64,000 bases of DNA from Sphingobacterium sp. UT-1RO-CII-1 (GTDB lineage: Bacteria > Bacteroidota > Bacteroidia > Sphingobacteriales > Sphingobacteriaceae). The position numbers were made by a program, and so were the translations under genes. The DNA lies in the NCBI RefSeq assembly GCF_026711005.1, contig NZ_JAPPVJ010000008.1:99802-163801 (forward strand), read 5' to 3'. This document shows, piece by piece, positions 18,304-28,157 of this stretch (position 1 is its first letter; the number at the start of each line of letters is the position of its first letter). The notes under the pieces are model-generated. The model searched no databases. It was not told where the DNA came from and saw nothing but the letters and a program-made list of their open reading frames with translations.

Positions 18304-20565
18304 ATGGCTTTTGATATAGAAATGATCAAGAAGGTTTATAGCCAATATGGCGAGCGCATCGCTGCTGCTCGTAAAGTGGAGAATAAACCTTTGACCCTAT
18401 CTGAGAAGATATTGTATGCTCACTTATGGAGTGGAAATGCTACGGAAGCGTATGAGCGTGGAGAGTCTTATGTAGACTTTGCCCCTGATCGTGTTGCGAT
18501 GCAGGATGCTACAGCACAAATGGCCTTACTGCAGTTCATGCAAGCGGGACGCCCGAAAGTAGCAGTTCCTTCAACTGTTCACTGTGACCACTTAATTCAG
18601 GCTAGAGATGGTGCTGAGCAAGATTTGATTCGCGCTAATAAAGAAAGTTCAGAAGTATTTAACTTTTTATCTTCTGTTTCTAATAAGTATGGTATAGGTT
18701 TCTGGAAACCCGGTGCAGGTATTATTCACCAAGTTGTCTTAGAAAATTATGCTTTTCCAGGTGGTTTAATGATCGGTACTGATTCTCACACTGTTAATGC
18801 TGGTGGATTAGGCATGTTAGCTATAGGTGTAGGAGGAGCTGATGCATGTGATGTTATGGCGGGTTTGCCTTGGGAACTTAAATTTCCAAAACTTATCGGT
18901 GTGAAGTTAACTGGTAAATTATCCGGTTGGGCATCACCTAAAGATGTAATTCTTAAAGTTGCAGGTATTCTTACTGTTAAAGGTGGAACTGGTGCTATTG
19001 TTGAGTATTTTGGGGAAGGTGCTGAATCACTCTCATGTTCAGGTAAAGGTACAATCTGTAATATGGGGGCTGAAATTGGTGCGACAACTTCAACTTTTGG
19101 TTACGACGCTTCAATGGAGCGTTATTTGCGCGCTACAGGACGCGCGGAGGTGGCTGATGGTGCAAATGCTATAAAGGAACATTTAATTGCTGATGCTGAG
19201 GTTTACGCAAACCCAGAGCAATTTTTCGATCAATTAATTGAAATTAACCTTTCGGAGTTAGAACCATCAATGAATGGACCTTTTTCTCCGGATTTATATA
19301 CACCACTTTCTCGCATGCGTGAGGAGGCAGGGAAAAATGGATGGCCTACAAAGGTAGAGTGGGGGCTAATCGGATCTTGTACAAACTCTTCTTATGAAGA
19401 TTTGTCTCGTGCGGCTTCTATTGCAAAGCAAGCTGTAGAGAAAGGTTTAGTCACAAAAGCAGAATTTGGTATCAACCCAGGGTCTGAGCAAGTAAGATAT
19501 ACTGCTGCTCGTGATGGCTTCTTGAAAACTTTTGAAGATTTAAATGCTACAATCTTTACAAATGCGTGTGGACCTTGTATCGGTATGTGGGATCGTGCAG
19601 GTGCGGATAAGGAGGAGAAAAATACAATTGTACATTCATTTAATCGTAACTTTGCTAAACGAGCTGATGGTAACCCCAATACATATGCTTTTGTTACGTC
19701 ACCGGAAATTGTTGCTGCTATCGCCATATCAGGAGATTTAGGTTTTAACCCTATGACTGATACGTTAACAAACAAGAACGGAGAGCAGGTTAAACTTGAC
19801 CCACCAACAGGGTTTGAATTGCCTGAAAAGGGATTTGCAGTAGAAGATGCAGGTTATCAAGCACCAGCTGCTGATGGAAGTCAAGTTGTTGTGGATGTTT
19901 CCCCAACTTCAGATCGCTTACAGTTGTTAGAACCATTTGAACCATGGGAAGGTACTGATCTAAAGGGATTAAAGCTCCTGATTAAGGCAAAAGGCAAGTG
20001 TACAACAGATCACATATCTATGGCTGGACCGTGGTTAAAGTATCGTGGACATTTAGATAACATTTCTAATAATATGTTGATTGGTGCTGTTAACTATTAT
20101 AATGATAAAACAGATCATGTTAAGAACCAGCTGTCTGGTGAATATGCTGCAGTTCCTGCAACCCAAAGAGCTTATAAAGCAGCAGGTATTGGTTCAATTG
20201 TAGTAGGCGATGAGAATTATGGCGAAGGGTCTTCTCGTGAACATGCAGCGATGGAACCTCGTCATCTAGGTGTGCGTGCTGTTTTAGTAAAATCATTTGC
20301 TCGTATTCACGAAACAAACTTGAAGAAACAAGGAATGCTTGGTTTGACGTTTGTTGATAAAGATGATTATGACAAAATCCAAGAGGATGATAGTATTGAT
20401 ATCATAGGTTTAACGGAATTTACGCCAGGAAAGCCTTTGACAGTAGTGCTTAATCATGCAGATGGATCAAAAGATGAAATCTTAGTGAACCACACATATA
20501 ATGCACAGCAAATAGAGTGGTTTAAAGCCGGCGGAGCGTTAAATATCATCCGTAAAGGGCAGTAA
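18304..20565 (+). CDS. acn: Aconitate hydratase
   Basis: Converts citrate to isocitrate in the TCA cycle using a [4Fe-4S] cluster. The 753-residue length and order of segments match the mitochondrial-type aconitases common in Bacteroidota. The cluster ligands are the Cys of IGSCTNSSYED and the two Cys of ACGPCIGMWDR. The substrate-binding region TDSHTVNAGGLG and the C-terminal swivel domain (GEGSSREHAAMEPRHLG, near residues 640-660) are intact. It is followed directly by a strong terminator, so it is monocistronic. Confidence 0.96.
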   Translation: MAFDIEMIKKVYSQYGERIAAARKVENKPLTLSEKILYAHLWSGNATEAYERGESYVDFAPDRVAMQDATAQMALLQFMQAGRPKVAVPSTVHCDHLIQARDGAEQDLIRANKESSEVFNFLSSVSNKYGIGFWKPGAGIIHQVVLENYAFPGGLMIGTDSHTVNAGGLGMLAIGVGGADACDVMAGLPWELKFPKLIGVKLTGKLSGWASPKDVILKVAGILTVKGGTGAIVEYFGEGAESLSCSGKGTICNMGAEIGATTSTFGYDASMERYLRATGRAEVADGANAIKEHLIADAEVYANPEQFFDQLIEINLSELEPSMNGPFSPDLYTPLSRMREEAGKNGWPTKVEWGLIGSCTNSSYEDLSRAASIAKQAVEKGLVTKAEFGINPGSEQVRYTAARDGFLKTFEDLNATIFTNACGPCIGMWDRAGADKEEKNTIVHSFNRNFAKRADGNPNTYAFVTSPEIVAAIAISGDLGFNPMTDTLTNKNGEQVKLDPPTGFELPEKGFAVEDAGYQAPAADGSQVVVDVSPTSDRLQLLEPFEPWEGTDLKGLKLLIKAKGKCTTDHISMAGPWLKYRGHLDNISNNMLIGAVNYYNDKTDHVKNQLSGEYAAVPATQRAYKAAGIGSIVVGDENYGEGSSREHAAMEPRHLGVRAVLVKSFARIHETNLKKQGMLGLTFVDKDDYDKIQEDDSIDIIGLTEFTPGKPLTVVLNHADGSKDEILVNHTYNAQQIEWFKAGGALNIIRKGQ

Positions 20566-20583
20566 TAATATTCAATACATGTG

Positions 20584-20618
20584 ATAGTAGCCTCGTCTCA
20601 TGAGGCTACTATTTTTTT
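20584..20618 (+). terminator. Strong terminator after aconitase
   Basis: An 11-bp perfect stem (20584-20594 with 20602-20612), a 7-base loop and a run of seven T. Confidence 0.92.
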
Positions 20619-20777
20619 AACTGTATAAGTAACTCTTTGTACTGAAATTAACCCCTTTTATGTATTAAAGAGTATAAAAAAAATATATAACTATATGAAA
20701 TATTCGAACTATAGCCCATAGAATAGGTTAGAACTTACGATATTTCATGTAGCAATTGAACATCTGATAATATAAAT

Positions 20778-21653
20778 ATGAAGTATATTTTATGGTTTTT
20801 GTTAGCTGCCCTGATAGGGACGACTCAGGTAATAGCTCAGGATAATGAAGGTATTATTAAAAGAGGTATCTTCAAGCCAAAAAATCAACGAACAGAAAGT
20901 AATAAAGGTAAATTTTTTATTCACTGGGGTTATAATTTTTCGTCCTATAATAAGTCAGATATACATTTCAAAGGCACAGGCTATGATTTTACTTTGCATA
21001 ATGTTAAAGCTGGAGATAGGCCTTCTAAATTGTCATTGGATTATATAAATCCCGCAAGGATCACGATTCCACAGTTTAATTTTCACTTTGGTTACTTCTT
21101 TAAAGATAATTATACCATTTCGTTGGGGTGGGATCATATGAAATATGTAATGGATATTCCTCAACGTGTTAGAATAACAGGTTTTATTGAAGATCATGTT
21201 TCAGAACCAGGAATACCAACAGGAGATAAAGCGGGAACCTATGATGGAGAATATATTGAAGTTGATGCAGATATGCTGACCTTTGAGCATACAGATGGCT
21301 ATAATTTTGCATCTGTAGGTATTGAGCGTTATGATGATGTTCTCGTGAATCATAAGGGGAAACAAGTTTTGACCATGGAAACAGGTTTAGATGTAGGGTT
21401 GATAGTCCCTCGCTCAGATGTTCGTTTCTTCGGAGAGGGTAAAAACCACTATTGGAATATTGCGGGATACGGAGCTTCGGCGAAAGCAGGGATACAATAT
21501 CGTTTCTGGAAAGGAATGTATTTTCAGGGAAGTTATAAAATAGGAAACACCCAAATGAATAGTATACGCACAACAGGGCGAAGGGGAATTGATAATGCCA
21601 AACAAAATATTTGGTTTTTTGAAAACTACTGGGTTTTAGGGGTTCGCTTCTAA
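20778..21653 (+). CDS. Outer-membrane beta-barrel protein of unknown function
   Basis: A 291-residue protein with a signal peptide (MKYILWFLLAALIGTTQVIA, cleavage near residue 20-21). The mature part contains repeated amphipathic aromatic strands (FFIHWGYNFSSYN, FNFHFGYFFKDNYTISLGWDHMKY, SAKAGIQYRFWKGMYFQGSYK) and ends in NYWVLGVRF, with the terminal Phe that marks outer-membrane barrels. No enzymatic motif is seen and the cargo is unknown. It is a single gene with its own terminator. Confidence 0.75.
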   Translation: MKYILWFLLAALIGTTQVIAQDNEGIIKRGIFKPKNQRTESNKGKFFIHWGYNFSSYNKSDIHFKGTGYDFTLHNVKAGDRPSKLSLDYINPARITIPQFNFHFGYFFKDNYTISLGWDHMKYVMDIPQRVRITGFIEDHVSEPGIPTGDKAGTYDGEYIEVDADMLTFEHTDGYNFASVGIERYDDVLVNHKGKQVLTMETGLDVGLIVPRSDVRFFGEGKNHYWNIAGYGASAKAGIQYRFWKGMYFQGSYKIGNTQMNSIRTTGRRGIDNAKQNIWFFENYWVLGVRF

Positions 21654-21680
21654 TTTTAAGTATTTAAAGATTGTTATTAA

Positions 21681-21711
21681 AAAAGCTTCTGGTTAACAGA
21701 AGCTTTTTTTT
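21681..21711 (+). terminator. Terminator after the barrel gene
   Basis: AAAAGCTTCTG (21681-21691) pairs with CAGAAGCTTTT (21697-21707) across a 5-base loop and is followed by further T. Confidence 0.88.
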
Positions 21712-21844
21712 ATATACTATTATAGAGTAGTTAATTAGTTTTATTTTTTTACGGGAATATTTACTGGTGGATGAACATTAAGCATTCTGATTTGTTATTT
21801 ATATAAAAGCTAAATGTTTATTTATTATTTCTAAAACAAATAAA

Positions 21845-22639
21845 ATGGAAAGAGAAGTAAAGTTATACATGTTTCAAACAGGTGTTTTAAAATGCAGGGA
21901 AAATAATATTAAGATGAATGCGTCTTTAGACCCTTATGAAATTCCCGTACCATGGTATTTGATAACACACCCTAAAGGGAATGTGGTTATTGACGGAGGA
22001 AATGCGGTGGAGTGTGCGCTAGATCCTGTAAGTCATTGGGGGAATATTACTGAAGTTTATTGGCCAGTAATGGATTCTAGTGAAGGATGTGTAGAAACTC
22101 TAATGAATATGGGGATTGAGTGCGAAAGTGTTCGTTATGTATTACAGTCGCATTTACACTTAGATCATACTGGCGCAGTAGGCCGTTTTCCTAACGCTAC
22201 ACATGTAGTGCAACGCTCCGAGTATGCTTATGCTTTTACACCAGACTGGTTTGCTGCAGGTGGATATATACGTAAAGATTTTGATAAACCAAATCTAAAG
22301 TGGCATTTTTTGGAACTAGATTTTAATGATATATATGATTTGTATGGTGATGGGGTGGTAAGGATAATACCTACACCTGGACATTCACCAGGACATTGTA
22401 GTTTTTTGATAACACTTCCTAATTCAGGTAGTATTTTAATAGCGGTAGATGCTGCTTATACAACTGAACATTGGGATGAAAGGGTATTACCAGGCTTTTT
22501 AGCTTCTGCGGTTGATTCGGTTAGGTCGGTGAAGAAGCTCCACGAAATAGCAGCTAAGTATGACGCTATGGTAGTTACGGGGCACGACCCTATAAAGTGG
22601 GAAACCTTTAGAAAAGGACCAGAGGCCTTTTATGGATAG
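21845..22639 (+). CDS. AttM/BlcC-type lactonase (metallo-beta-lactamase fold)
   Basis: A 264-residue zinc hydrolase that opens a lactone ring. The metal site is clear: SHLHLDHTGAVG (HxHxDH), TPGHSPGH, and the bridging Asp in AVDAAYT. From memory of the family, the protein follows Agrobacterium AttM/BlcC closely along its whole length, including YEIPVPWYLITHP, PDWFAAGGYIRKDFDKP and LPGFLAS. BlcC hydrolyses gamma-butyrolactone and also N-acyl homoserine lactones. The two genes that follow encode an alcohol and an aldehyde dehydrogenase, which points to gamma-butyrolactone use rather than signal quenching. Confidence 0.88.
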   Translation: MEREVKLYMFQTGVLKCRENNIKMNASLDPYEIPVPWYLITHPKGNVVIDGGNAVECALDPVSHWGNITEVYWPVMDSSEGCVETLMNMGIECESVRYVLQSHLHLDHTGAVGRFPNATHVVQRSEYAYAFTPDWFAAGGYIRKDFDKPNLKWHFLELDFNDIYDLYGDGVVRIIPTPGHSPGHCSFLITLPNSGSILIAVDAAYTTEHWDERVLPGFLASAVDSVRSVKKLHEIAAKYDAMVVTGHDPIKWETFRKGPEAFYG

Positions 22640-22684
22640 GGGAGTTCTTGATACGAAAAAGTAGAAACGAATAATTAAATAGTT

Positions 22685-23821
22685 ATGAGAGTTAAAGCAG
22701 CTGTGTTGCATCAAAGCGGCGGACATAAAAGACCCTATAAAGATTCGAAGCCTTTACAGATTGAAGAAATTATCTTAGAAAAACCAGGAAAAGAGGAGGT
22801 TATTGTACAGATAAAAGCTGCAGGTTTATGCCATTCAGATCTGTCGGTTATTGATGGCAATAGGATACGTCCTATGCCTATGGTATTAGGGCATGAAGCT
22901 TCCGGTATTATAGTAGAATTGGGTGAAGATGTGAAAGGGTTCGAAGTGGGAGATCATGTGGTATTTGCTTTTTTACCATCTTGCGGACATTGTGACTATT
23001 GTATGTCAGGACGACCTGCTCTCTGCGATACGGGTGCTAAAGCCAATAATGAAGGAATGTTGTTGAATGGAGATAGGAAGATTAAAAACGAAAATGGCGA
23101 AGAGTATTTTCATCATTTAGGAGTTTCGGGGTTTGCTGAATACACTGTTGCTTCCGTTTACTCTTTAGTTAAGATTGAGAAGGAATATCCCTTTGAAGTA
23201 GCTGCTTTGTTTGGGTGTGCAGTGATGACGGGTATGGGCGCTGTTGTACATACGGCAAAGTTGACAGCGGGAGAATCTCTATTAGTCGTTGGTTTAGGCG
23301 GAGTAGGCTTATCTGCAGTGCTGGGTGCGAAAGCTGCCGGAGCTTCACAAATTATTGCAGCAGATGTGTCGGATTCGAAGTTGGTTGTGGCAAAAGAATT
23401 CGGAGCTACAGATATTATTAATTCAGGGGAGGAATGTGCAATGGACAAATTAAAGCAAAGGATAACACGTGGAGGTGTTGACAAATCAGTAGAGTTTGCG
23501 GGAGCAATGGCAGCTTTAGACTTTGCGTTTAATGCAACTAAAAAGGGGGGAGTCACGGTAACAGGGGCTCTGCCACATCCAGATGCTCGGTTGAGTTTGA
23601 ATCCCTTGACTTTGGTGGGGCAGGAGAAAAGTTTAAAAGGGTGTTATTTAGGAAGCTGTGTCCCTGCTATAGATATTCCTAACTTTTTAGCTTTGTATCG
23701 TAATGGCAATTTACCTGTGGACAAATTGATCACTCACCGTCTGAAGCTGGAGGATATAAATGAAGGTTTTGATCGATTGGCTAGTGGGGAAGCAATTCGG
23801 CAAGTAATAGTTTTTGATTAA
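22685..23821 (+). CDS. Zinc-dependent alcohol dehydrogenase (probable 4-hydroxybutyrate dehydrogenase)
   Basis: A 378-residue medium-chain dehydrogenase. Catalytic zinc ligands appear in GLCHSDLS and LGHEASG; the structural zinc site is the four-Cys lobe CGHCDYC...LC near residues 99-113. The NAD-binding turn is VVGLGGVGLS. The family oxidises primary alcohols. Between a lactonase (45 bp upstream) and a semialdehyde dehydrogenase (14 bp downstream), 4-hydroxybutyrate is the likely substrate. The corresponding step in Agrobacterium is done by an unrelated iron-type enzyme, so this would be a non-homologous replacement. Confidence 0.82.
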   Translation: MRVKAAVLHQSGGHKRPYKDSKPLQIEEIILEKPGKEEVIVQIKAAGLCHSDLSVIDGNRIRPMPMVLGHEASGIIVELGEDVKGFEVGDHVVFAFLPSCGHCDYCMSGRPALCDTGAKANNEGMLLNGDRKIKNENGEEYFHHLGVSGFAEYTVASVYSLVKIEKEYPFEVAALFGCAVMTGMGAVVHTAKLTAGESLLVVGLGGVGLSAVLGAKAAGASQIIAADVSDSKLVVAKEFGATDIINSGEECAMDKLKQRITRGGVDKSVEFAGAMAALDFAFNATKKGGVTVTGALPHPDARLSLNPLTLVGQEKSLKGCYLGSCVPAIDIPNFLALYRNGNLPVDKLITHRLKLEDINEGFDRLASGEAIRQVIVFD

Positions 23822-23835
23822 TTAAGTGGAGTTTT

Positions 23836-25278
23836 ATGGATAATTATAAAGATTTGATTTTTGATAAATCTTTTGTTAATGGAAAATGGCAACATGTTGG
23901 AGATAGTAAAATTGAGATAAAGAATCCGGTAGATTTATCTGTTATTGTAAGTGTATATGATGAAGGACGTGATTTGATTAATCAAGCAATTGATGCTGCA
24001 TATACGGCTTTCCCTTTGTGGAAGAAAAAATCAGCCAAGGAACGCAGTGTGGTTTTGAAGCGTTGGTTTCAGTTAATTCATGAATATAAAGAGGAAATTG
24101 CAATAATAATGACTTTAGAAAGTGGCAAGCCTATATCTGAAAGTCGTGGTGAGGTAGATTACGGTGCAGCTTATATTGAGTGGTTCGCAGAGGAAGCAAA
24201 ACGTAATTATGGTGATAGTATACCTGGCTTTACTGCAGATAAACGTATTATAACAATAAAAGAGCCTATAGGAGTAGTAGGCGCAATTACTCCATGGAAT
24301 TTCCCCTTGGCTATGATTACTAGAAAGATAGCGCCTGCGTTAGCAGTTGGGTGTACTGTAGTAGTGAGACCAAGTGAAGAAACGCCCCTTACCGCTTTAG
24401 CTATTTCTCACTTGGCCAATATGGCAGGTGTTCCGCCGGGCGTAATCAATACAGTAGTTGGATCTAATGCATCGGAAATGGGAAAAGAGCTTTGTGAGAG
24501 TAGAAAAGTATCAAAAATATCGTTCACTGGATCGACAAGGGTCGGACAAATTTTAATGGAGCAGTGTGCACCTACATTGAAGAAAATGAGCTTGGAACTA
24601 GGTGGAAATGCTCCTTTCATTGTGTTTGATGATGCAGATGTTATGCTAGCTGTAAAAGGAGTTATAGCTGGTAAGTTTAGGTTTGGTGGGCAAACATGTG
24701 TTTGTGTAAATCGAATTTTAGTACAAGAAGGCATTTATGATGTATTTGTACGAGAACTTTTGGAAGCTGTTCAAAAATTACAATTAGGGAACGGTATGGA
24801 TGAGTCGGTTTCTGTTGGACCATTAATAAATCGGAAGGCAATTGAACGAATGAAAAATTTGTTAATTGATGCTGAAAGAAAAGGTGCTTATATAGCCACG
24901 GGAGGGAAGGCTGTGGAGCCTCAGTTTTTTCAACCTACTGTAATATTAAATGCTACACCGGATATGATATTCGCAAAAGATGAAATTTTTGGTCCATTAG
25001 CTCCTGTTTTTAAATTCAAGACGGAAGAGGAGGCTATAGTTATGGCAAACGATACCATTTATGGTTTGGCTAGTTATTTTTATACCAATGACTTGAATAG
25101 ATCTTGGCGTGTCCGCGATCAGTTGGAGTATGGAATTGTCGGTATTAACGAAGGTCTAATCTCATCGGAAGTCGTACCGTTCGGTGGTGTTAAATATTCA
25201 GGACAAGGAAGGGAGGGGTCAAAGTATGGATTGGATAGTTACGTTGATATCAAATATGTCTGTATTGGGAACGTTTAG
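23836..25278 (+). CDS. gabD: NAD(P)-dependent succinate-semialdehyde dehydrogenase
   Basis: A 480-residue aldehyde dehydrogenase of the GabD type. Signatures are VVGAITPWNFPLAMITRK, the glutamate motif LELGGNAPFIV, the catalytic Cys in FGGQTCVCVNRI (near residue 285), and the C-terminal EVVPFGGVKYSGQGREGS. It would oxidise succinate semialdehyde to succinate as the last step of the operon. The start lies only 14 bp after the dehydrogenase stop, so the two are surely co-transcribed. Confidence 0.88.
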   Translation: MDNYKDLIFDKSFVNGKWQHVGDSKIEIKNPVDLSVIVSVYDEGRDLINQAIDAAYTAFPLWKKKSAKERSVVLKRWFQLIHEYKEEIAIIMTLESGKPISESRGEVDYGAAYIEWFAEEAKRNYGDSIPGFTADKRIITIKEPIGVVGAITPWNFPLAMITRKIAPALAVGCTVVVRPSEETPLTALAISHLANMAGVPPGVINTVVGSNASEMGKELCESRKVSKISFTGSTRVGQILMEQCAPTLKKMSLELGGNAPFIVFDDADVMLAVKGVIAGKFRFGGQTCVCVNRILVQEGIYDVFVRELLEAVQKLQLGNGMDESVSVGPLINRKAIERMKNLLIDAERKGAYIATGGKAVEPQFFQPTVILNATPDMIFAKDEIFGPLAPVFKFKTEEEAIVMANDTIYGLASYFYTNDLNRSWRVRDQLEYGIVGINEGLISSEVVPFGGVKYSGQGREGSKYGLDSYVDIKYVCIGNV

Positions 25279-25450
25279 ATAGATAAAATAACAATCATCG
25301 CGCTGAACAAACTTGTTTCTATGATGAGATCTTTATTATTAAGTGTAAGACTGGAATAATAAACTCTAAATAACAACGATATATCATTGTACTTCAGCTA
25401 TTAGATTTTTCCTTGATCGATCTTCAGTGAGAATGGATGTTTTTAAATAA

Positions 25451-25482
25451 AAAATGCGATAGAATTTCTATCGCATTTTTTT
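25451..25482. terminator. Bidirectional terminator between gabD and fabV
   Basis: AAAATGCGATAG pairs with CTATCGCATTTT around a short loop, with A-run and T-run on the two sides. It can end transcription from both converging genes. Confidence 0.88.
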
Positions 25483-25496
25483 AGGAACATAAAATA

Positions 25497-26696
25497 TTAA
25501 CTTTTTATACTAGGGATGTTGACCACTTCATTGGTGTCTGCATCATAGTTAATATTATCAAAGTTGAAGCCGAATAAGTTAAAGAAATCATCTCTATAAC
25601 CTTTGATATCAGATATCTCTTCTAGATTTTCCGTTGTTGCTTTTTGCCACAGCGCATCAACTTCAGCTTGAACATCAGCGCGCATCTCTAAATCGTCTAC
25701 ACGTATTCTGCCTTTCTCATCGAGGGTTGGTGTATTATTATTATATAGTTTTTCTGCAAAAAGTCGTTGCATCTGTTCAATAGTACCCTCATGAATTCCT
25801 TTCTCTTTCATGACTTTGTAAAGGAATGATATATATAAAGGAACTACAGGTATTGCAGAACTAGATTGTGTAACTAATGCTTTGTTAACCGAAACATAAC
25901 TAATGCCGTTAAGATCTTGAAGCATATCGTTTAGTACAGTTACTGTGTCTTCCAGATCATCTTTTGCTTTACCTATTGTACCATTTCGGTAAATCGGATA
26001 TGTTAGTTCTGGACCAATATACGAATAAGCTACTGTTTTTACACCTTCGGCAAGCACGCCTGCTTCTTTTAGCTCTTCTATCCAGAATTTCCAATCTTCA
26101 CCTCCCATAACAGCTATGGTGTTTTCAATATCTTCTTCATTTTCAACAGGCTGTATTGATATGTCAGAAATTACACCAGTATGGAAATCTACTGTTTTAT
26201 TAGTGAAAGATTGACCAATTGGTTTTAGTACGGATGCATGAGCAACCCCTGTTTTTGGATGTGTACGACGAGGTGAGGCTAAAGAATAAATCACTAGATC
26301 AACTTGTCCTAGATCAGCTTTGATAAGATCGATAGTTTGTTGCTTAATATCGTCAGAAAAAGCATCACCATTGATGCTTTTTGCATACAAACCTGCTGCA
26401 TGTGCTTCTTTTTCAAAAGCGGCTGTATTATACCAACCGGCTGTGCCTGGTTTACCAGGAGCTGCTGGCTTTTCAAAAAATACACCTATCGTAGCAGCCC
26501 CCGAACCATAAGCAGCAGTAATACGTGATGCTAACCCGAAACCTGTAGAGGCACCTATAACTAAGACTTTTTTTGGACCGTTACTGATTTCGCCTTGAGA
26601 TTTTACGTAATCTATCTGGTTCTTAATGTGTTGCGCTGTTCCTTCCGGATGCGAAGTTAGGCAGATAAAACCTCTTACACGTGGTTGTATAATCAT
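25497..26696 (-). CDS. fabV: FabV-type enoyl-ACP / trans-2-enoyl-CoA reductase
   Basis: Reduces trans-2-enoyl-ACP or -CoA with NADH in the last step of fatty-acid chain elongation. The 399-residue protein has the FabV landmarks: start MIIQPRVRGFICLTSHPEG, NAD-binding KVLVIGASTGFGLASRI, LVIYSLASPRRTHP, and the active-site segment YSYIGPELTYPIYRNGTIGK containing the catalytic Tyr and Lys. FabV enzymes are known to be much less sensitive to triclosan than FabI. It stands alone. A second enoyl reductase may exist elsewhere in the genome. Confidence 0.95.
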   Translation of the reverse strand: MIIQPRVRGFICLTSHPEGTAQHIKNQIDYVKSQGEISNGPKKVLVIGASTGFGLASRITAAYGSGAATIGVFFEKPAAPGKPGTAGWYNTAAFEKEAHAAGLYAKSINGDAFSDDIKQQTIDLIKADLGQVDLVIYSLASPRRTHPKTGVAHASVLKPIGQSFTNKTVDFHTGVISDISIQPVENEEDIENTIAVMGGEDWKFWIEELKEAGVLAEGVKTVAYSYIGPELTYPIYRNGTIGKAKDDLEDTVTVLNDMLQDLNGISYVSVNKALVTQSSSAIPVVPLYISFLYKVMKEKGIHEGTIEQMQRLFAEKLYNNNTPTLDEKGRIRVDDLEMRADVQAEVDALWQKATTENLEEISDIKGYRDDFFNLFGFNFDNINYDADTNEVVNIPSIKS

Positions 26697-26930
26697 ATTC
26701 TTTATATCTAATTCAATTATTTACAAATTAACTAATTTTAGGCTAAAAATACTAATTCGGAAAGACATTCGCGAAAGACATTTCTTTACAAAGGCGTCTG
26801 ATTTTACTTCAGAACGGCTTTAGATACGTATAGATTCCGCAATAGGGGAAGAGAGTGTGAACTAGATTATCTCGTGATAAACGAATGATTTTTTTCTTGA
26901 AGAGTAAGTATATTTATGTACTTATTTGAA

Positions 26931-26966
26931 TTGATTCAAACCTTATTTTAATAAAGTTTGAATCAA
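26931..26966 (-). terminator. Hairpin after asnA
   Basis: TTGATTCAAAC (26931-26941) pairs with GTTTGAATCAA (26956-26966), and the AT-rich loop can pair further. It lies 11 bases after the asnA stop. Confidence 0.7.
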
Positions 26967-26977
26967 CCGATAATCTA

Positions 26978-27982
26978 CTAGAGAAGAAAAATTTCTTGAT
27001 CAGCCAGGCGTTCACGCTGTTGGTCATCCCATATACTTACTTGAACCTCACCAATATGTACTTTTTTCAACATAAACATACAAACCCTTGATTGGCCAAT
27101 ACCACCGCCTATACATTCAGGAAGCTCGTCGTTTAAAAGCATATGATGAAATGATAACTGTGCTCTATCCATACTGTCACGAAGTTGTAATTGGTGTAAA
27201 AGAGCCTTTTTATCAACACGTATTCCCATAGATGACAGTTCAAATGCAGAATTGATCAAAGGGTTCCATATTAGAATGTCGCCATTTAATCCATTTTGTT
27301 GGTTTTCATTAATTGTGCTCCAGTCATCATAATCAGCTGCACGACCATCGTGAGGAAAACCATTGCTCAATTTGCCGCCTATTCCATAAATAAAAACAGC
27401 TCCATATTCCTTTGCGATCGCATTTTCACGTTCTTTGGGTGTTAAATCTGGGAATTTTTGCAAAAGTTCTTCAGAGGAAATAAAGTGAATATTAGCAGGT
27501 AAAATAGCTTTTTTATGTGGGTATTTAAGCTCTACCTCACGTTCAGTTTCATATAAAGCATTATAAATTTTTAGAACTGTGCTTTTTAGGTAACTGAAAG
27601 TCCGATCATTAGGAGAAATGTGCTTTTCCCAATCCCATTGGTCTACATAAATCGAATGGATTGGTGTATAGTCCTCGTCAGGTCGAAGCGCACGCATATC
27701 AGTAAGTATTCCTTCACCTTTTTCAATTTCAAGTTCTTTTAAACGAACTCTTTTCCACTTTGCAAGTGAATGCACAACAACTGCGCGCTGTTCATTTAAG
27801 GATTTTATTGGAAAACTGACAGGACGCTCAATACCATTTAGATCATCATTTATACCTGTGCCATCTAATACGACCAAAGGCGAAGAAACCGGTATAAGGT
27901 TTAATGCCTGTATAAGTTTTCGAGAAAATATCTCTTTAACGAAAGTTATTGCCTGTTCTGTTTTTAATAAGTTACGTCCCAT
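26978..27982 (-). CDS. asnA: Aspartate-ammonia ligase
   Basis: Makes asparagine from aspartate, ammonia and ATP. The 334-residue length and class II aminoacyl-tRNA-synthetase-like fold agree with AsnA. Landmarks are TEQAITFVKEIFSRKL at the start, VVHSLAKWKR, YVDQWDWEK, and the C-terminal ATP motif GGGIGQSRVCMFML. It is the ammonia-dependent type, unrelated to AsnB. It is a single gene with a TACATTTG box about 75 bases upstream. Confidence 0.95.
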   Translation of the reverse strand: MGRNLLKTEQAITFVKEIFSRKLIQALNLIPVSSPLVVLDGTGINDDLNGIERPVSFPIKSLNEQRAVVVHSLAKWKRVRLKELEIEKGEGILTDMRALRPDEDYTPIHSIYVDQWDWEKHISPNDRTFSYLKSTVLKIYNALYETEREVELKYPHKKAILPANIHFISSEELLQKFPDLTPKERENAIAKEYGAVFIYGIGGKLSNGFPHDGRAADYDDWSTINENQQNGLNGDILIWNPLINSAFELSSMGIRVDKKALLHQLQLRDSMDRAQLSFHHMLLNDELPECIGGGIGQSRVCMFMLKKVHIGEVQVSIWDDQQRERLADQEIFLL

Positions 27983-28054
27983 AAAGTGTTAAAACTTGTA
28001 ATATCTTAATTCAAACCGTTTTACGAGTATTGATATTTTGACAATGTTATTAGG

Positions 28055-28062
28055 CAAATGTA
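28055..28062 (-). promoter_or_regulatory. asnA -7 box TACATTTG
   Basis: Minus-strand TACATTTG fits TAnnTTTG; no clear TTTG is found at -33. Confidence 0.4.
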
Positions 28063-28157
28063 GTGAATTTATTAATGATTTAGGGATTATTTTATGTTTT
28101 TTAGCACAAAAAAGGCTTGCAATTGCAAGCCTTCATGTAATGTGTTGTGAATGAAAA

